NCBI GenBank assembly: GCA_963716115.1
Contig: CAVQSZ010000014.1
Coordinates: 186,001 to 250,000 of the forward strand
DNA length: 64,000 nt
From: AP-15 sp963716115
Lineage (GTDB): Bacteria; Pseudomonadota; Alphaproteobacteria; ATCC43930; CGMCC-115725
Direction: 5' to 3'
Below the pieces are notes generated by a model. That model made no database searches and was not told where the DNA came from. It was given only the letters and a program-made list of their open reading frames with translations. Positions 25,344 to 35,332 of the stretch are shown here, in pieces. The position numbers and the translations under genes were made by a program. How positions within the stretch are numbered: position 1 is the first letter of the stretch; the number at the start of each line of letters is the position of its first letter.

Positions 25344-27369
25344 TTATGCGCCCTGCGCCCTTGCGAGCGGCTGGGTGGCGGCCTCGAGCCAGCGGGCGGT
25401 GGCGGGGTCGAGGAGCGGGGTCAGCTCGGCGCGGACGCGGGCGTGATAGGCGTCGAGCCAGGCGATCTCGTCGTCCTCCAGCAGCGCCCGGTCGATCAGG
25501 CGGCGGTCGATCGGCGCCAGGGTCAGGGTCTCGAAGCACATCATCTCGCGCTCGGCCGCCCCCTCCGAGGGCTGCACCAGCACCAAATTCTCGATGCGGA
25601 TGCCGTAGGCGCCGGTCTTGTAGTAGCCGGGCTCGTTCGAGACGATCATGCCGGGCAGCAGCGGCTGGGCGCTGGCGGCCTTGGAGATGCGCTGCGGCCC
25701 CTCGTGGACGCCCAGATAGCTGCCGACCCCGTGGCCGGTGCCGTGGTCGTAGTCGAGCCCGGCCTGCCACAGCCCACGCCGCGCAAAGGCGTCGAGCTGG
25801 GTCCCGGTGGTGCCCTTCGGGAAGCGCGCCAGGGCCAACGCGATGTGGCCCTTGAGCACGCGCGTGAAGCGGTCGCGCATCTCCGGGGTCGGCTCGCCGA
25901 TCGCGACCGTGCGCGTCACATCGGTCGTGCCGTCGAGATATTGCGCGCCCGAATCGAGAAGGTAGAGCGTGCCCGGCTCCAGCCGCTTCTCGGTCTCCGG
26001 CATTGCCCGGTAATGGACGATGGCGCCGTTCGAGCCGGCCCCCGAGATCGTCGGGAAGCTGAGGTCGCGGAAATGCTCGCCCTCGCGGCGGAAGGCTTCG
26101 AGCCGGTCGCTGGCGGCGATCTCGGCGAGCCCGCCCTTTGGGGCCTCATGGGCGAGCCAGGCGAGGAAACGGGTCAAGGCGGCGCCGTCGCGGTGGTGCG
26201 CGGCGCGGGTCCCGGCAATCTCGACGCCGTTCTTGCACGCCTTGGGCAGCAGGCAGGGGTCGGCGGCGCGGTGGATCTTGCGCCTGCGCCCGTTCGAGCC
26301 GGTCGAAGATCCACGAGGCGGCACTCGCCGGGTCGACCTGCACCCGGCCGCCCTCGGCGGCGAGCGCGTCGAGCGCCGGCCCCAGCGCGTCGGGCGGCAT
26401 CACCGTCACCGCGTTGCCGAGATGGCGCTCGAGGCCGGGGGCGAGCTTGCGCCGGTCGATGAACAGGGTGACGCCGCCGTCCTGCCGCAGGATGGCGAAG
26501 GACAGCGGCAGCGGCGTGTGCGGCACGTCGCCGCCGCGGATGTTGAGCAGCCAGGCGATCGATTCCGGCATCGTCAGCACGACCGCGGCGACCCCCTCCT
26601 CGGCCAATGCATGGCCGAGCCGGGCGCGCTTCGATTGCGCGCTCTCGCCGGCGAAGCGCTCGTCGTGCGGGACGACTGGAGCCAGGGGTGCGGCCGGCTG
26701 CCCCGGCCACACCCGGTCGAGCGGGTTCTCCGCGGCCGGACGCAGGCTCGCCCCGGCCTTTTCGGCGGCGCCGCGGTAGCGCTCGACCTCCTGCGGGGTG
26801 TGCAGCCACGGGTCGTAGCCCAGGGTCATGCCGGGCTTCAGCGCGCTCGCGACCCAGCGCGACGGCGGCTCGTCGATCAGGTGGCGGATCTCGAACAGGC
26901 TCGTGTCGGCCTGCGCCGCCGCCTGCAGCGTGTAGCGGCCGTCGACGAAGAGCGCGGCGCGCTCGGGCAGCACGATCGCCAGGCCGGCGGAGCCGGTGAA
27001 GCCGGTCAGCCAGGCGAGCCGCTGGCCGCGCGGCGGGACGTACTCGCCCTGGTGCTCGTCGGAGCGCGGCACGATAAACCCGTCGAGGCCCCGCGCCGCG
27101 AGCTCCCGGCGCAGCGCCGCCAGCCGCTCGGCGCGCGGCAGCCGCGTGAAATCCTCGGCCGACAAGCCGTCGTGATGACCGGCCGCCAGCCGCGCGCGCA
27201 GCGCTTCGAGCGCGTCGGCGAGCGCCGGCGTCATCGGGTCGGCGACCAGCCTGCGCCACCCGGTCCCGACCTCCGGCGGCGCCCCCAGCACGCCTGCGAT
27301 CAGCGCCTCGACGCCGGCCGGGTCGTAGGGCGACCCGGCTTCCTTCAGCAGCGATGCGAGCTCGCTCAT
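25344..27369 (-). CDS. pepP: Xaa-Pro aminopeptidase (aminopeptidase P), frameshifted
   Basis: M24-family metallopeptidase that removes N-terminal residues preceding proline. The N-terminal creatinase-like domains run from the ATG at 27367-27369 (MSELASLLKEAGSPYDPAGV) through RLAALRRELAARGLDGFIVP and VFDGRY-type LFVDGRYTLQ. The catalytic domain has LLDSGAQYLDGTTDVTRTVA (two metal Asp), DHGTGHGVGSYLGVHEGP (metal His) and MIVSNEPGYYK with a Glu. The frame changes near 26286-26296 between IFDRLERA and KIHRAADPCLLPKA, one base over a multiple of three in total (about 674 residues if corrected). All ligands survive, so an indel error is likely. Confidence 0.87.
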
Positions 27370-27507
27370 CGACCCGATCCTCTTGCCGCAGACCTGCCGC
27401 CACGAAAAGTGCGGCATGGCTGGAATGCAATGATGCTGCTGGCGCCGACGCGCCGCAAGGCCAAATCTGTTGCAGCGCAGCAAAAGCGACGCATTGGAGT
27501 GTCTGCA

Positions 27508-27732
27508 ATGTTTATTACCAATCTGATCCTCGGGGCCGGACGGGCTATCGCCGACTGGCGTAGCCGGGAACGCGCGTATGCCGAGATGATGACGCTGAAC
27601 GACCGCTCGCTGGCGGATATCGGGATCCACCGCTCGCAGATCCGATCGTTGATCTATGACGCGCCGGCGCCGACCGGCCCGGTGCGATCCGCGCGATCGC
27701 GGCCGCACCTCGCCTGGCGAAAGCCGGCCTGA
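27508..27732 (+). CDS. DUF1127 domain-containing protein
   Basis: 74 residues from the ATG at 27508. The C-terminal half has the DUF1127 core: RERAYAEMMTLNDRSLADIG followed by IHRSQIRSLIYD, the arginine-rich short helical motif that in other Alphaproteobacteria is linked to RNA binding and small-RNA control. The gene is followed by a strong hairpin-plus-T terminator at 27744-27773. It overlaps, on the opposite strand, the apparent 3' extension of prmA, which argues that the prmA frame is too long. Confidence 0.85.
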   Translation: MFITNLILGAGRAIADWRSRERAYAEMMTLNDRSLADIGIHRSQIRSLIYDAPAPTGPVRSARSRPHLAWRKPA

Positions 27733-28669
27733 CGGATTTGCGGATGGGGGCCTCGGCCCCCATCGCCGTTTTAGGGGCGGGCGGCGCGCGCAGGATCAGG
27801 GTCGACCAGCCGTCCAGCGCAACCCGGCGTTCAAGCGCGATGCCGAAGCCGCGGTGCGGGGCGAGCACGATCGGCTCCTGTCGGCGCAGCAATCCCGACA
27901 GTACCGCCCGCCCGCCCGGCGCCAATGCGCGGGCGAGGTCGCGGGCCATCACCGCCAACGGGCGCGCCAGGATGTTCGACAGGATCAGGTCGGAGCGGCC
28001 CCGGCGCAACGCCGGGTGACGGTATCCCGGCGCCCGATGGACCCGCACCAGCCCGGCGGCGGCGTTGCGCGCGACATTGTGTCGGGCGACGCGGACCGCA
28101 TTGCCGTCGATGTCGGCCGCGGCCACCGGGCGGCGCCACACTTTCGCCGCGGCGATCGCCAGGATGCCGGTCCCGGTTCCGATATCGAGCGGGCGGCGAA
28201 AGCGATGCTGCCGGGCCAACCGGTCGAGCGCCAACAGACAGCCGCGGGTCGATTGATGCTCGCCGGTGCCGAACGCGGTCGCCGCGTCGACGAGGATCGC
28301 GATGGCCCCGGCCGGCGCGCGGTCCCGATAATGCGAGCCGTGGATGAAGAACCGGCCGACCCGCTGCGGCGGGAAGGCCAGCTGGTTCTCCGCCAGCCAG
28401 TCGCGGGCGGATAGCCGTTCCTCGCCAAGCTCGATAAGCATCCCTCCGGCTGCCGCGGCGGCAAGAGCAAGCTGCGCTGTGAGGTCCGGGCTCAGCACGG
28501 AAGATTTCGGGTAGGCCTCGACGCGCCACTCGCCGGGCGCGTCCTCGAACGCCGAGACGGCTTCGGCGGCGGCGTCGAGCACGGCGAGCACCGCATCGGC
28601 TGCGTCCCCGCCGCGCACACCGGCGAGGAGCCGCCAGAGGGCGCCAGAGCTAGTCAAAGAGGGCTGCAT
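27545..28669 (-). CDS. prmA: Ribosomal protein L11 methyltransferase PrmA (C-terminus over-extended)
   Basis: Trimethylates L11. From the ATG at 28667-28669, PrmA features are VDAATAFGTGEHQSTRGCLL, LDIGTGTGILAIAAAKVWRR (SAM motif I), VAAADIDGNAVRVARHN, LILSNILARPL (NPPY-like NIL motif) and LSGLLRRQEPIVLAPH. The normal end is reached near GWSTLILRAPPAP (about residue 295), but the frame stays open for some 80 low-complexity residues across the terminator and into the opposite-strand DUF1127 gene. A lost stop or indel near 27790 is likely, so the functional end is probably about 27790. Confidence 0.85.
   Translation of the reverse strand: MQPSLTSSGALWRLLAGVRGGDAADAVLAVLDAAAEAVSAFEDAPGEWRVEAYPKSSVLSPDLTAQLALAAAAAGGMLIELGEERLSARDWLAENQLAFPPQRVGRFFIHGSHYRDRAPAGAIAILVDAATAFGTGEHQSTRGCLLALDRLARQHRFRRPLDIGTGTGILAIAAAKVWRRPVAAADIDGNAVRVARHNVARNAAAGLVRVHRAPGYRHPALRRGRSDLILSNILARPLAVMARDLARALAPGGRAVLSGLLRRQEPIVLAPHRGFGIALERRVALDGWSTLILRAPPAPKTAMGAEAPIRKSVRPAFARRGAAAIARIAPGRSAPARHRSTIGSASGGSRYPPASGRSASSSRHTRVPGYASRR
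27744..27773 (+). terminator. Rho-independent terminator after DUF1127
   Basis: Perfect 10-bp arms GATGGGGGCC / GGCCCCCATC with a two-base loop, followed by GCCGTTTT. Position and T-run fit termination of the DUF1127 transcript. Confidence 0.75.
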
Positions 28670-28683
28670 CAGCAGAGTGCGTG

Positions 28684-28785
28684 CTTCGAGACGCGCCTGA
28701 AGGCGCTCCTCAGCATGAGGCAAATGCCCATGGCATTAGGAAAACACCTCACCCTGAGGAAGCCGCGACAGCGGCTGTCTCGAAG
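28684..28785. repeat. Dispersed CCTCACCCTGAGG-type inverted repeat
   Basis: The left part (28684-28720: CTTCGAGACGCGCC ... CTCAGCATGAGG) and right part (28747-28785: CCTCACCCTGAGG ... GTCTCGAAG) are imperfect complements and can form a long hairpin. It lies between prmA and the helicase gene, both on the minus strand. This unit resembles intergenic repeats frequent in Rhizobiales-like genomes. Confidence 0.6.
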
Positions 28786-28808
28786 GGCGCACAGCATTGA
28801 TCCAGCCA

Positions 28809-31041
28809 TCAGGCACGCTCGACATAGGCGTCCATGACCTTTTTGTCGCCGGCGAGGTCGAAACGGATGGCGAGCCGGTTGTCCTCGACCTCGGTCACCG
28901 TGCCGTAGCCGAATTTCTGGTGGAAGACGCGGTCGCCGAAAGCAAACCCGCCGACCCGCCGGATCTCCTCGCCGCGGCGTGGCGCGGGGCCGCCCGAGAC
29001 CAGAGCCGGCCGGCGCGCCGGCATCTCGATCGCGGCACCCCAATCCGAGCCCCAGCCGGCGCGGGGCTGGAGGCCGAGCTCGGCGACGACCTCGACATGC
29101 TCCAGCGGCAGCTCGTCGACAAAGCGCGAGCGGATCGCGCTCTGCCATTGGCCGTGGATGCGGCGGTTGGCGGCGAACGAGACATAGCCGCGATGCCGCG
29201 CGCGGGTCAGCCCGACATAGGCGAGCCGGCGCTCCTCCTCGAGCGCGGACAGGCCGTTCTCCTCCATCGACCGCTGGCTCGGGAACAGCCCGTCCTCCCA
29301 GCCCGGCAGGAACACGGTGTCGAATTCGAGCCCCTTGGCGCTGTGCAAGGTCATCAGATTGACCATGTCGCCGCCCTTCTCGGCGGCGTTGTCCATGACC
29401 AGGCTGACATGCTCGAGAAAGCCGCCGAGGTTTTCGAACTCGGCCATCGCGACCACCAGCTCCTTCAGGTTTTCGAGCCGCCCGCCGGCGTCGGGCGAGC
29501 GGTCCTCCTGCCACATCTGGGTGTAGCCCGATTCGTCGAGCACGATCTGCGCGAGGTCGGTGTGCGAGACGCGCTCGGCCTCTCCCCGCCAGCGGTCGAG
29601 CGCCGCGACGAAGGCGGCGAGCGCGCTGCGCGCCGCCGGCCGCAGCTCGGCCCCGGCGATCAAGAGCCGCGCCGCCTCGATCAGCGGCAGCCGCTGCTCG
29701 CGCGCGGCGGCGTGCAGCTGCTGCAAGGTGGCGCTGCCGATGCCGCGGCGCGGCGTGTTCGCGATGCGCTCGAAGGCGAGGTCGTCGGCCGGCTGGGCGA
29801 CGAGGCGCAGATAGGCGAGCGCGTCGCGGATCTCCTGGCGCTCATAAAAGCGCGGCCCGCCGACCACCCGATAGGGCAGGGCCAGGGAGATGAACCGCTC
29901 CTCGAACTCGCGGGTCTGAAAGCCGGCGCGAACCAGGATCGCGACCTCGCTCAGCGCATGGCCCTTGCGCTGCAGCGCCTCGATCTCGTCGCCGACCCAG
30001 CGGGCCTCCTCCTCGGCGTCCCACAAAGCGCGGACCACGATCTTGTCGCCCTCGTCGGCACGGGTCCACAAGGTCTTGCCGAGCCGGCCGCGGTTCTTGG
30101 CGATCATCCCGGCCGCGGCTCCCAGGATGTGCGGGGTCGAGCGGTAGTTTTCTTCGAGCCGGATGACCGCGGCCCCCGGAAAATCGGTCTCGAAGCGCAG
30201 GATGTTGCCGATCTCGGCGCCCCGCCAGCTGTAGATCGACTGGTCGTCGTCGCCGACGCAGCAGAGGTTGCGGCGGGTCTGGGCCAGGAGCCGCAGCCAC
30301 AGATACTGGGCGACGTTGGTGTCCTGGTATTCGTCGACCAGGAGATAGCGAAAGCGCCGCTGATATTCGGCGAGGATGTCGGCGTTGCCGGTGAAGAGCG
30401 TCAGGTTGTGCAGCAGCAGGTCGCCGAAATCGACCGCGTTCACGGTCAGGAGCCGCTCCTGGTATTGCCGGTAGAGCGCAATCGCCCGGCCGTGGGCGAA
30501 GCCGGCGGCGTCGGCGGCCGGGACCTTGTCGGGGCCGAGGCCGCGGTCCTTCCAGCGCTGGATCAGGGCGAGCAGCAGCCGCGCCGGCCAGCGCTTCTCG
30601 TCGATGTTCTCGGCCTGCAGGATCTGCTTCAGGAGGCGCTGCTGGTCGTCGGCGTCGAGGATCGTGAAGCTCGATTTGAGCCCGGCCGCCTCGGCGTGCC
30701 GGCGCAGGATGCGCGCGGCGATCGAATGAAAGGTGCCGAGCCACACGCCGTCGGCGGCGCGGCCGATCATCGCCTCCAGCCGCTCGCGCATCTCGCGCGC
30801 CGCCTTGTTGGTGAAGGTGACGGCGAGCAATTCCGACGGGGAAGGCGCGGCCGGTCGCCAGGATGTGCGCGAGCCGGCTGGTCAGAACCCGGGTCTTGCC
30901 GGTGCCGGCCCCGGCCAGCACCAGCACCGCGCCCTCGACCGAATCGACGGCGCGCAGCTGCGCCTCGTTGAGGCCTTCGAGGTAGACTTGCGCCCCCTTC
31001 TGCGGCCGGTCGAGGATGGCGGGCTCGGACATGGGCTCCAT
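28809..31041 (-). CDS. uvrD: UvrD/PcrA-type ATP-dependent DNA helicase, frameshifted near the N-terminus
   Basis: Superfamily 1A 3'-5' helicase of about 743 residues if one extra base is removed. Motifs: NEAQLRAVDS and LVLAGAGTGKT (Q motif and Walker A), FTNKAAREMRER (Ia), LLVDEYQDTN (II), VGDDDQSIYSWRGA (III), LEENYRST (IV), LMTLHSAKGLEFDTVFLPG (V) and AYVGLTRARHRGYVSFA (VI). The C-terminus has the Tudor-like segment FGDRVFHQKFGYGTVTEVED typical of PcrA/UvrD. The frame changes at 30838-30841, an extra base in a run of four G (C on the coding strand). The gene is expected to be essential or nearly so, so the shift is most likely a sequence error. Start at 31041 or 31032. Confidence 0.92.
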
Positions 31042-31143
31042 GATACAGCAAGACCGGCGCGCGGATGCAGGATCGTCGGCGCGCGCGGCCGCGGCGGCCC
31101 TGGGCTATGATCCGGCGCTCCTCCCCGTTCTCTGCTCCTCCCG

Positions 31144-32400
31144 ATGCACGCCGCGATCGTTCTTCTCGTTCTGATCCTGACCTATATCGGCATGGCCGCC
31201 GGCCGGATCGCCTGGCTGCGGGTCGACCGCACCGGGATCGCGCTGCTGGCGGTGATCGCGCTGTTGGCGAGCGGGCAGATGACGCTCGACGATTTCGGCA
31301 GCGATGTCGACATGCCGACCGTCGCCCTGCTGTTCGCGATGATGATCATCTCGGCGCAATTCGCCGAGTCGGGCTTTGTCGATTTCTGCGCCCGGACGAT
31401 CACCGGCAGCCCGCGCGGGATCGCGACCTTGCTGGCGCTGACCGTCGCAATCGGCGGCGGCCTCTCGGCGGTGCTGGCGAGCGATATCGTGATCATCGCG
31501 ATCGCGCCGCTGCTGATCGCCGGCGCGCAGCGCCGCGCGCTGGACCCGCGCCCGTTCGTCATCGCCCTGGCGGCGGCCACCAACGCGGGCTCGGCTGCGA
31601 CCCTGATCGGCAGCCCGCAGAATATCCTGATCGGCTCGCTCGGCCGGCTCGGCTTCTGGTCGTTCATCGCGGTTTGCGCGGTCCCGGCGCTGTTCAGCCT
31701 GGTCGTCGTCTTTGTCGTGGTCTGGGGGCAATGGCGCCGCCGCGCTGCCCGGACCGCGCCGGCGGCGGCACAAGAGCCGCCGCAACCTCCGACGCATCCG
31801 TTCGACCGCAACCAGACGATCAAGGGCGCGGTCGCGGTTCTGGCGCTGCTGATCCTGTTCTCGACGCCGCTGCCGCGCGAGATCGGCGCGCTGATCATCG
31901 CCGCGCTGCTGCTGGCCAACCGCAAGATCACCAGCCGCACGATGATCGCGGCGGTGGATTGGCCGCTGCTGCTCCTGGTCTCCTGCCTGTTCGCGATCAC
32001 CGGGGCGCTGAACCGCGCCGGCGTCGCCGCGGAGCTTCTCGAATTTTTGACCGGCCACGGCCTGCTGCCCGACAATCTGCTGCTGCTGACGCCGTTCGGC
32101 GTGGTGGCCGGGAACGCGATCGGGGCCTTGCCCGCCTCGATGCTGCTGCTGCAATTGTGGCCGACCCCGCCGCCGGGCGTGCTCTATGGCCTGGCGCTGC
32201 TGTCGAGCCTCGCCGGCAACCTGCTCTTGACCGGCAGCCTGACGAATGTGCTGATCGCCGAGCGGGCGGAGCGGATGGGGGCGCCGCTGGGCTTTGCCGA
32301 CCATGCCCGCGCCGGGGTCCCGATCGCGCTGCTGTCGATCGGCTTCGCCGTCTTCTGGCTGGCGCTGACCCGAACCCTGCCGCTGCTGCCCGCGGGGTAG
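31144..32400 (+). CDS. SLC13/ArsB-type ion transporter (IT superfamily permease)
   Basis: Inner-membrane permease of 418 residues with 10-12 hydrophobic helices. Diagnostic stretches are DMPTVALLFAMMIIS, GGGLSAVLASDIVIIAIAPL, ATNAGSAATLIGSPQN (the conserved NxGSxxTLIGSPQN loop of the ion transporter superfamily) and SSLAGNLLLTGSLTNVL, its inverted-repeat counterpart. This pair marks the CitM/ArsB/NhaD-like group; the substrate (carboxylate, arsenite or Na+/H+) is not decidable from sequence. It lies between divergent uvrD and downstream hemC. Confidence 0.85.
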   Translation: MHAAIVLLVLILTYIGMAAGRIAWLRVDRTGIALLAVIALLASGQMTLDDFGSDVDMPTVALLFAMMIISAQFAESGFVDFCARTITGSPRGIATLLALTVAIGGGLSAVLASDIVIIAIAPLLIAGAQRRALDPRPFVIALAAATNAGSAATLIGSPQNILIGSLGRLGFWSFIAVCAVPALFSLVVVFVVVWGQWRRRAARTAPAAAQEPPQPPTHPFDRNQTIKGAVAVLALLILFSTPLPREIGALIIAALLLANRKITSRTMIAAVDWPLLLLVSCLFAITGALNRAGVAAELLEFLTGHGLLPDNLLLLTPFGVVAGNAIGALPASMLLLQLWPTPPPGVLYGLALLSSLAGNLLLTGSLTNVLIAERAERMGAPLGFADHARAGVPIALLSIGFAVFWLALTRTLPLLPAG

Positions 32401-32444
32401 CGCCCGATGTTGGAAGCCGCCGCCGGTCGGGCTAGAAAGGACGG

Positions 32445-33395
32445 GTGACCCGCCCTCCCCTTCGCATCGGCACCCGCGGCAGCCCGATGGCGCTGCGCCA
32501 GACGGCGCTCGTGCGCGACCGGCTGGCCGCCGCGCACCCCGACCTCGCCGCGGCCGATGCGGTCGAGATCGTCACGATCCGCACCACCGGCGACCGGGTG
32601 CAGGACCGCCGCCTCGCCGAAATCGGCGGCAAGGGCCTCTTTTCGAAGGAGATCGACGAGGCGCTGATCTCCGGCCGGATCGACCTCGCGGTGCATTCGC
32701 TGAAGGATCTCGAAACCTGGCTCCTGGACGGGGTCGAGATCGGCTGCGTGCTGCCCCGCGACGACCCGCGCGACGCGTTTCTGTCGGCGACCGGCGCTGC
32801 CCTGGCCGCGCTGCCCGCGGGCGCAACCGTCGGCACCTCCTCGCTGCGGCGCCAGGCGCAATTGCTGCGGCGGCGCCCTGACCTGAAGGTCGCGCCGTTT
32901 CGCGGCAACGCCGACACCCGCATCCGCAAGCTCGAAGCGGGCGAGGTCGACGCCACCCTCCTCGCCTTGTGCGGCCTCGAACGGCTCGGGCTCGCCGATC
33001 GCGCGGCCGAAATCCTGCCCTGCGAGATCATGCTGCCGGCGGTCGGCCAGGGCGCCCTCGTGGTCGCCTGCCGGGCGAATGACGACGGCTTGCGGCGGCG
33101 GCTCGAGCCGCTGCACGATCGGCGGACGGCCGCCTGCGTCGGCGCCGAGCGCGCCATGCTCGCCGCTCTCGACGGCAGCTGCCGCACCCCGATCGCCGGT
33201 CTCGCGACGCTCGACGGCGAGCGGCTCACGATCGACGGCCTGCTGCTGACCCCCGACGGCACAACCGAGATCCGGGCGCGCCGCAGCGGCCCTGTGGCCG
33301 ATGCGGAGGCCTTGGGACGCGATCTCGGCGACGAGATGCGCCGCCGCGCCGGTCCGGGCTTCGGCCTCGACCAGAGCGTGATCCCATCAGGCTGA
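32445..33395 (+). CDS. hemC: Hydroxymethylbilane synthase (porphobilinogen deaminase)
   Basis: Condenses four porphobilinogens in haem/sirohaem synthesis, in the cytosol. 316 residues from the GTG at 32445. Landmarks: LRIGTRGSPMALRQ, TGDRVQDRRLAEIGGKGLFS, DLAVHSLKDL, VGTSSLRRQAQLLRRRPDL, FRGNADTRIRKLEAGEVDAT and LDGSCRTPIAG with the dipyrromethane-cofactor cysteine. All substrate-binding arginines appear present. It stands alone here (no hemD next to it) and is followed by a repeat-containing spacer. Confidence 0.95.
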   Translation: MTRPPLRIGTRGSPMALRQTALVRDRLAAAHPDLAAADAVEIVTIRTTGDRVQDRRLAEIGGKGLFSKEIDEALISGRIDLAVHSLKDLETWLLDGVEIGCVLPRDDPRDAFLSATGAALAALPAGATVGTSSLRRQAQLLRRRPDLKVAPFRGNADTRIRKLEAGEVDATLLALCGLERLGLADRAAEILPCEIMLPAVGQGALVVACRANDDGLRRRLEPLHDRRTAACVGAERAMLAALDGSCRTPIAGLATLDGERLTIDGLLLTPDGTTEIRARRSGPVADAEALGRDLGDEMRRRAGPGFGLDQSVIPSG

Positions 33396-33415
33396 ACCGC
33401 ATGGCTCCTGCTGTC

Positions 33416-33436
33416 CCGTGGGCCTTCAGCCCACGG
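33416..33436. repeat. CCGTGGGC hairpin in the spacer after hemC
   Basis: Arms CCGTGGGC and GCCCACGG around the loop CTTCA, about 20 bases after hemC, so it could end the hemC transcript. The same CGTGGGCTGAAGG word recurs at about 39314-39327 and 39975-39990, near other gene ends, which marks it as a dispersed element. The rest of 33437-33635 holds another short GTCCCGGCG...CGCCGGGAC hairpin and no gene. Confidence 0.55.
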
Positions 33437-33635
33437 ACTTGATCCTTGGGGAAAGCCGGGACACACGCCGGCCGCAGGCGCGCTTGCTTTTCCTGTTCGT
33501 TCGTCGACCGATCACAGCAAACCCAAGCAAGCGGCCGAGTGGTGGAAAGGTGGGTCCCGGCGTTCGCCGGGACAGCGGAAAGAGGCCTTGACAGAGCCTC
33601 TCCAGAGCGGCCGCTCGGTCTGATCGGATCGTGCT

Positions 33636-33833
33636 TTAGCGGATTTCGACGATGTCCTGGGCGAAGATCATCTCCTCGACGCCGACCCGCGCGGGATCGT
33701 CGGGCGAGGAGAGACAGCGGCCAAACACCCATACGCCGTCCATCGGGTTCGACACCACCTCGGCGACGGCGCCGTCGACCAGCGCGATCTTCGCGCCCGG
33801 CGCAAGCAGCCGGGTGTTGACGAGCTCGCTCAT
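33636..33833 (-). CDS. Small protein translationally coupled to the Rieske oxygenase
   Basis: 65 residues: MSELVNTRLLAPGAKIALVD, then GAVAEVVSNPMDGVWVFGRC and a C-terminal EEMIFAQDIVEIR. Its ATG (33831-33833) overlaps the TGA of the Rieske alpha-subunit gene in an ATGA junction, so it is co-translated with it. The all-beta pattern with hydrophobic alternation suggests a small barrel, possibly an accessory or assembly protein. No named family recognised. Confidence 0.6.
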   Translation of the reverse strand: MSELVNTRLLAPGAKIALVDGAVAEVVSNPMDGVWVFGRCLSSPDDPARVGVEEMIFAQDIVEIR

Positions 33834-35206
33834 TCGGCGGCCGCGCGGGCAGGCCGGCGCCAGGTCGCAAGCTCGTCCCAGTCGTCGGCCTCCATGAACT
33901 CGGCCCAGCGGCGGTACAAATTGCGCAGATTGTGCTCGCTCGACTTCGCTTCGGTGATGTCCATCACCGTGCCGGGGATGCGCAGCCCCTGCCATTCGTA
34001 ATTCGCGATTTCGTGACCCTGCCCCTGCTCGTAGCTGTAGGGATGGCGCCGCGCGATCACCCCGCGGCTCGCGGCATGGGCGTAGTTCCAGTTCTCCATG
34101 TCGTCCTGCTCGGTCATCCCGGCCGGCCCCGAATAGCGGATGTAATAGTCGCGCAGGAAATCCTTGACCTCTTGCGGCGCCGCCTTGTCGACAAAATACC
34201 AGCGCCACACCTCGGTCTGGTGGGCGCCGCGCGGATGCCACACCGCGATCGTGCGCGGCTGGCGCGGATGCAGCGCGATGTTGGGGAAAACCTCGCCGGG
34301 GCTGCCGATCACCCGGCCCCATTCGCCGTGCCGGCGGCGCCGCGCCGCTTCGCAATGCCGGAAATATTCGGAGACGACCGGGGAATGACCGTAGGCGGGC
34401 GGGGTCGGCTGACCCTGCGGGATCACATAGACCCCGGTCTGATGACCGCGCTCATAAAACGACACTTGCAGCCGGCGCGCCATCAGCCGCTCCTGCATGT
34501 CGCGCCGGCCGCTGCCCGACGGCCCGATGCCGACCAGATCGACCGAGCGGTGGCTGATGTTGTGATAGCTGTCGCCGCAGAAATTCTCGGCCGGGAACTT
34601 CCAGTTGCACGGGATCAGCCATTTCTGCACGCCGCCCAGCACCTCGATGCCGCCCTCGCCGCCATCCCAGCTGTCGACGGTCAGATCGAGATAGCGCGCG
34701 AAATCGCCGAGATATTCCTCGAAGGACGGCGCCGTCGGGTCCCAGGTGGCCCAGACGGCGCCCTTGTAGCGGCACAGCTGCGCCACCTCGACCAGCCCCC
34801 ATTGCGAGCGGTCGAGCTTGGAATGGTAGGCCTCGCGGAAATAGGGGACGCCGACCAGCCGCCCGTCGGTCCCGTAGCTCCAGCCGTGGTAGGGGCAGGT
34901 AAAGACCGGGGTGTTGCCTTCGTCATAGCGGCACACCTTCATGCCGCGGTGCCGGCACGAATTGAGGAACACGTGGACCTCGCCGGCGCGGTCGCGGCAC
35001 AGGATCACGCTTTCCTCGCCCATGCCCGAGACAAAGAAATCGCCCGGGTTCGGGATCTGGCTCTCATGCCCGACAAACAGCCAGGCGCGGGCGAAGAGCC
35101 GCTCCTGCTCCTGCGCGTAGATTTCGTCGCTGACGAAAATCTCGCGGCTGATCTGGCCTCTGGCCAGATCGACCAGCCCGTTGCGGTAGCTCGAACCCGA
35201 TGCCAT
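33830..35206 (-). CDS. Rieske non-haem iron oxygenase, alpha (catalytic) subunit
   Basis: Ring-hydroxylating oxygenase of 458 residues. The Rieske [2Fe-2S] ligands are in CRHRGMKVC (Cys-x-His) and CPYHGW (Cys-x2-His), residues about 85-112. The mononuclear iron site is in ENFCGDSYHNISH (Asp-x2-His-x4-His) near the middle, with further fold motifs up to NWNYAHAASRGVIA. The start at 35204-35206 is set by GGAGGGCGGCG upstream; a longer frame lacks one. Its beta subunit is probably the split gene at 38641-39184; no reductase or ferredoxin gene is near. The substrate is unknown, aromatic by family and context. Confidence 0.9.
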   Translation of the reverse strand: MASGSSYRNGLVDLARGQISREIFVSDEIYAQEQERLFARAWLFVGHESQIPNPGDFFVSGMGEESVILCRDRAGEVHVFLNSCRHRGMKVCRYDEGNTPVFTCPYHGWSYGTDGRLVGVPYFREAYHSKLDRSQWGLVEVAQLCRYKGAVWATWDPTAPSFEEYLGDFARYLDLTVDSWDGGEGGIEVLGGVQKWLIPCNWKFPAENFCGDSYHNISHRSVDLVGIGPSGSGRRDMQERLMARRLQVSFYERGHQTGVYVIPQGQPTPPAYGHSPVVSEYFRHCEAARRRRHGEWGRVIGSPGEVFPNIALHPRQPRTIAVWHPRGAHQTEVWRWYFVDKAAPQEVKDFLRDYYIRYSGPAGMTEQDDMENWNYAHAASRGVIARRHPYSYEQGQGHEIANYEWQGLRIPGTVMDITEAKSSEHNLRNLYRRWAEFMEADDWDELATWRRPARAAAE

Positions 35207-35332
35207 CGCCGCCCTCCTGCCTGCCGGTTCCATGCCGCTGCCGATGCCGGACGCATCAGAGGGGATCGTCGCCGAGTTCATCGGCGCCTTCAAGAAATTC
35301 CCGCCGGTGAAGCGGCCGCAGGCTCCCGCTCA

